Origin: Pseudomonadota bacterium
Lineage (GTDB): Bacteria; Desulfobacterota; Desulfobacteria; Desulfobacterales; C00003060
NCBI GenBank assembly: GCA_015222985.1
Contig: JADFWI010000552.1
Span: 1-7,010, forward strand
DNA length: 7,010 nt
Reading direction: 5' to 3'
In this document: in pieces, positions 1 to 4,697 of the stretch
Layout of the letters: each line of letters opens with the position of its first letter
Numbering within the stretch: position 1 is the stretch's first letter
Notes under the pieces: generated by a model
Seen by the model: the letters and a program-made list of their open reading frames with translations, nothing else
Database searches by the model: none
What the model was told of the DNA's origin: nothing
Program-made: the position numbers and the translations under genes

Positions 1-33
1 ATCCCGGCTTATCTGAAAGAATGGAAGGCATAG
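1..33 (+). CDS. C-terminal end of an upstream gene (partial)
   Basis: Frame 1 is open from the window edge and encodes IPAYLKEWKA, followed by a TAG stop at 31-33. The residues look like an ordinary charged C-terminus, and the stop falls just before the repeat array that starts at 35. This matches the other array in the window, which also begins at the 3' end of a gene. Frame 3 is also open over this stretch but continues into the repeat array. Ten residues cannot identify the product. Because the downstream gene is a methyltetrahydrofolate methyltransferase, another C1-pathway gene is a reasonable guess only. Confidence 0.4.
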   Translation: MPAYLKEWKA

Positions 34-34
34 G

Positions 35-146
35 GGATTGGGGAATTAAGGGATTGACGGATTGAGGGATCGGCGGATTGAGGGGCCAAGATCAGATAGA
101 ATTCCTTCAATTCTTGAATTCACAATTCCTAAATTCCTAAATCATT
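35..146. repeat. Degenerate tandem array, 8-base period, about 14 units
   Basis: Cut into 8-base steps from position 35, the sequence gives units built around a central ATT. The first half is G-rich (GGATTGGG at 35, GGATTGAC at 51, GGATTGAG at 59 and 75). The second half is AATTC-rich (GAATTCCT at 99, CAATTCCT at 123, AAATTCCT at 131). GGATTG begins at 35, 51, 59 and 75, all multiples of 8 apart; AATTC begins at 100, 109, 117, 124 and 132. Two units (83-98) do not fit. Neighbouring units resemble each other more than distant ones, as expected from tandem duplication followed by drift. The array fills almost the whole spacer between the upstream stop and the methyltransferase gene, so any promoter for that gene would lie in or near it. 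I see no convincing -35/-10 pair. Confidence 0.7.
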
Positions 147-152
147 TTTTAT

Positions 153-158
153 GGGAGG
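153..158 (+). promoter_or_regulatory. Ribosome binding site that fixes the methyltransferase start
   Basis: GGGAGG lies four bases before the ATG at 163. An earlier in-frame ATG at 151 overlaps this site and has only a T-rich stretch upstream. The start at 163 is therefore preferred, which removes four residues (MGGY) from the longest possible reading. Confidence 0.75.
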
Positions 159-162
159 TTAC

Positions 163-1062
163 ATGATTCTGATCGGTGAGAACCTGAATGTGATGGTCAA
201 GAAAATCGGGCAAGCCATAAAGGAGAAAAACCCGAAGCCCATACAAGAGCTTGCTGTAGCCGAAGCAGAGGCGGCCGTGGATTACATAGACATTAATCTC
301 GGCCCTGCCAGGAAGGGCGGAGAAGAATTGATGGAATGGATGGTAAAAGTCGTTCAGGAAGTCGTGGACGTGCCTCTCTATCTTGACACTACCAATGTGA
401 AGGCAATTGAAGCGGGCCTGAAAGTATACAAAAAGAAACAGGGCAAGGCAGTGATTAACTCTATCATGTGTCGTCCTGAGAGGATGGATGCCCAGGTGCC
501 CCTGGTCACAAAATACGACGCGGGTATGGTTGCCCTGCTTTGGGGGCCGGAAGGGATGCCCAGAGATGCGGCAGAGCGCGGAGTCCTTGCTGCAGAGATA
601 CTCCAGAGGGCCGCAGAGGCTGGTGTGGCAGGAGAAGATATCTGGGTCGATCCGATCGTAACGCCTGTGAATGTCCAGCAAAATCAGCTGCTGGAATGCA
701 ATCAGTTCATGTCAGAGCTCGAAATGATAGCAGAAGTACTGGCCCCTGGATGCAAGTCAACCTGTGGGCTCTCTAACGTCTCTAACGGAGCGCCGGACCA
801 TCTCCGGCCTATCCTGAATCAGACTTATATGATTATGCTCGAAAAGCTTGGCATGAAATCCTGCATTGTGGATGCCTTTGACAAGGATCTCCATGAAATC
901 GCTTGGGGAAAACAGCCGGAAATCACTGCTTTAGTTCATCAAGTGATTGATGGAAATGATCCGGACATGGAAAGTCTTAGCAAGGAAGCTCGGGATTATG
1001 TAAAAACAGCAAAGGTGCTTCTGGGGCATTCCCTGTATACCGATTCATGGCTGGAGCTGTAG
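163..1062 (+). CDS. acsE: Methyltetrahydrofolate:corrinoid methyltransferase (AcsE/MeTr family, pterin-binding TIM barrel)
   Basis: The 299-residue product belongs to the pterin-binding (DHPS-like) methyltransferase family. These soluble enzymes move the N5-methyl group of methyl-tetrahydrofolate to the cobalt of a corrinoid protein, the step that feeds CO dehydrogenase/acetyl-CoA synthase in the Wood-Ljungdahl pathway. The N-terminus MILIGENLN is the family's first strand. Pterin-binding motifs follow in order: DINLGP (43-48), LDTTN (74-78), INS (98-100), VDP (162-164) and GLSNVSNG (202-209). The protein is somewhat longer than the classical acetogen enzyme, and no corrinoid-binding or zinc domain is fused to it. 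The ATG at 163 is chosen from its Shine-Dalgarno. The gene sits 107 bases before the FBPase-like gene, so it could be a separate transcript or the head of the operon. Many relatives are annotated simply as dihydropteroate synthase; the GLSNVSNG motif and the C1 neighbours favour methyl transfer. No corrinoid protein or acetyl-CoA synthase gene is visible here, so the acceptor is unknown. Confidence 0.82.
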   Translation: MILIGENLNVMVKKIGQAIKEKNPKPIQELAVAEAEAAVDYIDINLGPARKGGEELMEWMVKVVQEVVDVPLYLDTTNVKAIEAGLKVYKKKQGKAVINSIMCRPERMDAQVPLVTKYDAGMVALLWGPEGMPRDAAERGVLAAEILQRAAEAGVAGEDIWVDPIVTPVNVQQNQLLECNQFMSELEMIAEVLAPGCKSTCGLSNVSNGAPDHLRPILNQTYMIMLEKLGMKSCIVDAFDKDLHEIAWGKQPEITALVHQVIDGNDPDMESLSKEARDYVKTAKVLLGHSLYTDSWLEL

Positions 1063-1157
1063 TAGACCCCTGTATTAAATCTTGTTGACACCTTAGCGGC
1101 TCGCGCGTTACTTAACCTCACGCCTTTAGTTTGGTCTTTTGGAACAATCTTTGAAAA

Positions 1158-1163
1158 AAGGAG
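1158..1163 (+). promoter_or_regulatory. Ribosome binding site of the FBPase-like gene
   Basis: AAGGAG lies six bases before the ATG at 1170. It is the strongest Shine-Dalgarno in the window and supports that start. Confidence 0.75.
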
Positions 1164-1169
1164 TAGGAA

Positions 1170-2180
1170 ATGGCCAAGGGGACAACGGTTACTGAATTGA
1201 TCCTAGCAGGGCAGAAAGAGCGGCCGGAGGCAACCGGTGCCTTTACGGCATTGCTTTCAGAACTGACGGTGGCAGCAAAGATCATTGCCCAGAAAGTAAG
1301 CAAGGCAAACCTGACCGAGGATTTGGGATTCGTGGGGAGCGAAAGTGCGGATGAAGAACATTTCCAAAGGCTGCTGGAGTTTGCCAATACCACGATCGTC
1401 AATCGCGTTAGTCACATCGGCCATCTGTGTTGCATGGCCTCCAAACAGAATACCGACCTGATCCCCATGCCACCCAAGCAAGCAAAAGGAGACTATATCT
1501 TGGTCTTTGATCCCCTTGGCGGGATTACCAATCTTGAGGTGCACATTGCGGTCGGTACGGTTTTTTCGATCCTGAAGAGAGAGAATACGGCTGACATGAG
1601 TCTCACGACAAACGTCTTGCAGCCGGGGGACAAGCAGGTTGCTGCGGGCTATTTCATCTATGGTTCGAGCACGATGATGGTTTATACGACCGGGAATGGC
1701 GTTCACGGCTTCACGCTGGAGCCCAGAATCGGGGAGTTTCTTCTCTCCCACGAAAACATTCGCATACCGGACAAGGGAAAGACTTACAGCGTCAACGAGG
1801 GGAATTACTATTTCTGGGAGGAGGAAGTCCAGAATGTGGTTGAATATTTCAAGACCCCGGACATCAAGACGGGCCGCCCCTACACCTTGCGCTATACCGG
1901 CTCTTTTGTGGCAGATTTTCACCGGAATCTGCTCACGGGAGGCATTCACATGTATCCTGCGGATTCCAGGGACCCCCTGAAACCTCACGGAAAGCTGATG
2001 CTCATGTGCGAGGTCAACCCGCTCGCCTTTGTGGTCGAACAGGCAGGAGGTGCTGCAAGCACTGGCCTTGAAAGGGTCCTTGACGTCCAGCCCCGTCACC
2101 TTCATCAGAGGGTGCCGATCTTCATTGGAAGCCCTGCTGACGTGCGTTTGGCTGAAGAGATCATTCAGGACAACCGGTAA
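1170..2180 (+). CDS. Class I fructose-1,6-bisphosphatase family protein with substituted catalytic metal ligands
   Basis: The 336-residue product is full length for class I FBPase, the gluconeogenic enzyme that hydrolyses fructose 1,6-bisphosphate. Fold motifs are clear: VGTVFSIL (128-135), YGSSTMM (164-170), TTGNGV (173-178), GFTLEPRIGEF (180-190), VADFHRNL (247-254) and NPLAFVVEQAGG (283-294). Residues matching the sugar-phosphate site remain: Asn209, Arg241-Tyr242, Tyr262 and Lys275. The metal site is different. The usual KLDV becomes RLLE (Leu69 for Asp74 of the mammalian enzyme), SEE becomes SKQ (Lys92 and Gln93 for Glu97 and Glu98), and DPLDGSSN becomes DPLGGITN (Gly117 for Asp121). Only Asp114 (Asp118) and Glu281 (Glu280) survive. 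The frame is intact and changes are codon replacements, so this is not a decayed gene. Conventional Mg-dependent hydrolysis is unlikely; a sugar-phosphate-sensing pseudoenzyme or an altered activity is inferred. The NuoE-like gene starts nine bases after the stop, so co-transcription with the formate dehydrogenase genes is likely. Confidence 0.88.
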   Translation: MAKGTTVTELILAGQKERPEATGAFTALLSELTVAAKIIAQKVSKANLTEDLGFVGSESADEEHFQRLLEFANTTIVNRVSHIGHLCCMASKQNTDLIPMPPKQAKGDYILVFDPLGGITNLEVHIAVGTVFSILKRENTADMSLTTNVLQPGDKQVAAGYFIYGSSTMMVYTTGNGVHGFTLEPRIGEFLLSHENIRIPDKGKTYSVNEGNYYFWEEEVQNVVEYFKTPDIKTGRPYTLRYTGSFVADFHRNLLTGGIHMYPADSRDPLKPHGKLMLMCEVNPLAFVVEQAGGAASTGLERVLDVQPRHLHQRVPIFIGSPADVRLAEEIIQDNR

Positions 2181-2189
2181 GAACCTACC

Positions 2190-2669
2190 ATGCCAGAGAC
2201 ACGATTGAAAAAGATCCTTTCGGTTTTTGAGGGGAAAAGGGGCGGATTAGTTTCCATTCTCCAGAGAGTCCAGGAGGAGTTTGGCTATTTACCGGAGGAT
2301 GCCCTGGCGGAGATTGCCGACTTTCTTAGGCTTCCAGCAAGTGAGGTCTTCAGCGTCGCCACCTTCTATGCTCACTTCTATCTGACACGCCGCGGAGATC
2401 ATCTTGTACGGGTTTGTCAAGGGACCGCCTGCTATGTGCGTGGCGCCCGGGACATTTTGGAAACGGCTCAACATCGCCTGGGAATCAAGACCGGCCAGAC
2501 GACTAAGGATTATAAGTATAGTCTTGAGCGAGTGGCATGCGTTGGTTCGTGTGCCATGGCTCCTGTAGCAATGATAGACGATGATGTCCATGCCAAGATG
2601 ACGCCATTGAAAATGAACGAGCTTCTGGCCAAAAACAAGGAGAAAGGCTCGGAAGGCGGGTTGCCTTGA
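2190..2669 (+). CDS. nuoE: NuoE-like [2Fe-2S] thioredoxin-fold subunit of an NAD(P)-linked formate dehydrogenase
   Basis: The 159-residue product matches the 24 kDa/NuoE family (HydC/HylA-type in soluble complexes), which carries one [2Fe-2S] cluster next to the flavin subunit. An N-terminal helical part includes LVSILQRVQEEFGYLPEDAL (20-39) and VFSVATFYAHF (53-63). The thioredoxin-like domain follows with ligands Cys76 and Cys81 (VCQGTAC) and Cys117 and Cys121 (ACVGSC), spaced C-x4-C-x35-C-x3-C. All four ligands are present and length is normal. The ATG at 2190 is the only sensible start. Its Shine-Dalgarno is weak (GGTAAGAA overlapping the previous stop), which suggests translational coupling to the FBPase-like gene. 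With a NuoF-like gene and a NuoG-like formate dehydrogenase downstream, and no membrane complex I subunits in view, it is probably part of a soluble formate dehydrogenase, not respiratory complex I. Confidence 0.9.
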   Translation: MPETRLKKILSVFEGKRGGLVSILQRVQEEFGYLPEDALAEIADFLRLPASEVFSVATFYAHFYLTRRGDHLVRVCQGTACYVRGARDILETAQHRLGIKTGQTTKDYKYSLERVACVGSCAMAPVAMIDDDVHAKMTPLKMNELLAKNKEKGSEGGLP

Positions 2670-2708
2670 TGATGGTTTTTGCAGCTCCCACAAATTGGTC
2701 GATGGGCG

Positions 2709-4619
2709 ATGACAGCCACTGACGCAAAAGTTGCTTTGAGACGAATAAAGAGCTTCGAAGACCTGGAGCGTTTCAAAGAAACCATAATTGCTCAAGAAGG
2801 TCCTGATGCTACCTACGTGACGATCTGCGGTGTGCCGGGCTGCGGAGTCTCGGGAAGCCACAAGATCTACGAGGCATTTGTGGCAGAGATGAAGGCTCAG
2901 GAAGAAGAAAAGAACATTATTGTAAAAAGGACGGGATGCCAGGGCTTTTGCGAAAAGGGTCCCATCGTGACCATAAGACCTCAAGATATCTTCTATCACA
3001 GTGTAACCGCAGGGGACGTGCCCGAAATCGTTGAAAAGACCCTTTTGAACAACGAGATTGTTGATAGACTCCTTTACGAAGATCCACAAACAGGTAAAAG
3101 GCACGCCCATGTAAAGGAGGTCCCTTTTTATGAGAAACAGGTCAAGGTCGTGCTGAGGAATTGTGGGAAGATAGATCCCGCCAATATAGGTGACTATATC
3201 AAGGTTGACGGCTACCGTGCCGCAGCCACAGTCCTGACCCAATGGCGCCCAGAGGAAGTAATTGACTGCATAAAGGAATCGGGCCTCCGGGGACGGGGCG
3301 GCGCGGGCTTTCCCACTGGGCTCAAGTGGGAGTCGTCGCGCAATGCCCCCGGTGAGGAAAAATATATCATTTGCAATGGTGACGAAGGGGATCCCGGGGC
3401 CTTCATGGACCGCAGCGTGATGGAAGGCGATCCCCACAGTGTGCTCGAAGGGATGATTATTGCAGGCTATGCAGTAGGGGCCCGCAAGGGGATCATATAT
3501 GTGCGGGCAGAATATCCCCTTGCTGTTCGGCACCTGTCTACAGCCATTGCCCAGGCAACCGACCTGGGGCTCCTGGGCCGAAATATTATGGGGAGCGACT
3601 TTGATTTTGAAATCGAAATTGTGAAAGGTGCAGGTGCCTTTGTCTGCGGGGAATCAACCGCCCTGGTCATGTCGATTGAAGGCAAACGTGGTTTTCCAAA
3701 ACCACTCCCGCGACCCAACACCAGCATCGTCGGGCTCTGGGGCATGCCGACTGTTCTGAACAATGTGGAAACCTTTGCCTGTGTGCCGGCTATTATACTT
3801 CAGGGTGCAGCCTGGTTCAGCGGCATAGGCACTGAAAAAAGTAAAGGAACAAAGGTCTTTGCCCTATCCGGGAATGTGAAAAACACCGGCCTCGTGGAAG
3901 TTCCCATGGGAACGACCTTGCGAGAGATCATCTTTGACATCGGTGGCGGGATCAGAGGAGACAGGAAATTTAAGGCCGTGCAAACCGGTGGCCCTTCTGG
4001 GGGTTGCATCCCTGAGAGTCTTCTGGATCTCCCTGTGGACTACGAATCCCTGGCCAAAGTGGGATCCATCATGGGTTCCGGGGGGATGCTGGTGATGGAT
4101 GAGAGTACCTGTATGGTGAATATGGCCCGCTATTTTCTCGATTTTGCCCAGAATGAGTCTTGCGGCCAGTGCACATTGTGCAAGTTAGGCACTAAGCAGA
4201 TGTTTGAGATACTCCAGGACATTACCAGGGGAGAGGGAAGACCCGATGATATCGAAATCCTGCTGGAGTTGGCCGAGGCCGTCAAGGCGGGCTCCATATG
4301 CGGCCTGGGACAAACCGTTCCGAATCCGGTGATTTCCACGATCAGGTACTTTCGGGAGGAATATGAGGAGCACATCCACGAGAAGCGCTGTCGAGCCCTC
4401 GTGTGCAGGTCTCTGATTTCTTACCGTATCAACGAATACAAGTGCAAGGCATGCATGTTGTGTCTGAAGGCCTGTCCGGTCGATGCCATTATTGGCGCTA
4501 AATGGCAGGTCCATGAAATCGATCAGAGTAAATGCATAAAGTGCGGGGCCTGTATGGAGGTGTGTCCTCCCAAGTTCAGCGCGGTGGAATGCGTTTCGGG
4601 ATTGACGACTGGCGATTGA
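2709..4619 (+). CDS. nuoF: NuoF-like NADH-binding flavoprotein with C-terminal 2x[4Fe-4S] ferredoxin domain
   Basis: The 636-residue product is the NAD(P)H/FMN electron-entry subunit, of the long HydB/HylB type found in soluble hydrogenases and formate dehydrogenases. An N-terminal thioredoxin-like [2Fe-2S] domain carries Cys40, Cys45, Cys77 and Cys81. The 51 kDa domain has the FMN/NADH motifs GRGGAGFPTG (195-204) and NGDEGDPGAFMDR (223-235). The N3-type [4Fe-4S] ligands are Cys485, Cys488, Cys491 (SCGQCTLC) and Cys531. A Cys pair at 561 and 566 precedes a ferredoxin domain with two complete motifs (Cys579/582/585/589 and Cys609/612/615/619), absent from ordinary complex I NuoF. Start: a TGA at 2670-2672 blocks the frame, leaving TTG at 2679 or ATG at 2709. 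The ATG is preferred because it gives a natural N-terminus, though neither has a good Shine-Dalgarno. The last codons (GLTTGD) and the stop lie inside a 7-base repeat array. The extra clusters make ferredoxin-linked or bifurcating electron transfer plausible, but this is inference. Confidence 0.92.
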   Translation: MTATDAKVALRRIKSFEDLERFKETIIAQEGPDATYVTICGVPGCGVSGSHKIYEAFVAEMKAQEEEKNIIVKRTGCQGFCEKGPIVTIRPQDIFYHSVTAGDVPEIVEKTLLNNEIVDRLLYEDPQTGKRHAHVKEVPFYEKQVKVVLRNCGKIDPANIGDYIKVDGYRAAATVLTQWRPEEVIDCIKESGLRGRGGAGFPTGLKWESSRNAPGEEKYIICNGDEGDPGAFMDRSVMEGDPHSVLEGMIIAGYAVGARKGIIYVRAEYPLAVRHLSTAIAQATDLGLLGRNIMGSDFDFEIEIVKGAGAFVCGESTALVMSIEGKRGFPKPLPRPNTSIVGLWGMPTVLNNVETFACVPAIILQGAAWFSGIGTEKSKGTKVFALSGNVKNTGLVEVPMGTTLREIIFDIGGGIRGDRKFKAVQTGGPSGGCIPESLLDLPVDYESLAKVGSIMGSGGMLVMDESTCMVNMARYFLDFAQNESCGQCTLCKLGTKQMFEILQDITRGEGRPDDIEILLELAEAVKAGSICGLGQTVPNPVISTIRYFREEYEEHIHEKRCRALVCRSLISYRINEYKCKACMLCLKACPVDAIIGAKWQVHEIDQSKCIKCGACMEVCPPKFSAVECVSGLTTGD

Positions 4620-4697
4620 AGATTGACGAATGACGAATGACAAATCACAATATTCAATATTCAATGACCAATGATAACTGATAGATGATAGATGATA
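4600..4697. repeat. Tandem array, 7-base period, 14 units, spanning the nuoF stop and the fdhA start
   Basis: From 4600 the sequence divides into fourteen consecutive 7-base units without a phase break. Three adjacent exact duplicates are visible: GAATGAC (4628 and 4635), AATATTC (4649 and 4656) and GATGATA (4684 and 4691). Other units drift gradually from GATTGAC at the left to AATGATA and GATGATA at the right, so neighbours are more alike than distant units. The TGA stop of the NuoF-like gene (4617-4619) lies in the third unit, and the ATG start of the formate dehydrogenase gene (4692) lies in the last. The array also supplies the last six residues of the NuoF-like protein. No Shine-Dalgarno, promoter or terminator is recognisable within it. 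Confidence 0.85.

Noticed and set aside
1085..1113. TTGACA at 1085-1090 as the -35 box of a promoter for the FBPase-like gene
   Set aside because: The -35 match is perfect, but no hexamer 16-19 bases downstream resembles TATAAT (best is two or three matches). A promoter in the 1063-1169 spacer is possible but not supported.
1063..1169. Terminator between the methyltransferase and the FBPase-like gene
   Set aside because: No stable GC-rich hairpin followed by a T run is visible.
1257..2105. Minus-strand open frame of about 282 codons
   Set aside because: It lies opposite the FBPase-like gene and shows no family motifs.
2679..2708. TTG start at 2679 adding ten residues to the NuoF-like protein
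   Set aside because: It needs a rare start codon with no good ribosome site, and the extra residues do not resemble the family N-terminus. It cannot be fully excluded because the ATG at 2709 also lacks a clear site.
2289..3533. Long open frame on the minus strand (about 414 codons)
   Set aside because: It lies opposite the NuoE- and NuoF-like genes, whose cysteine motifs are unmistakable, and its translation shows no recognisable domain. It is a shadow of codon bias.
4600..4697. CRISPR array or insertion-sequence remnant
   Set aside because: Units are only 7 bases with no spacers, no terminal inverted repeats and no transposase remnant.
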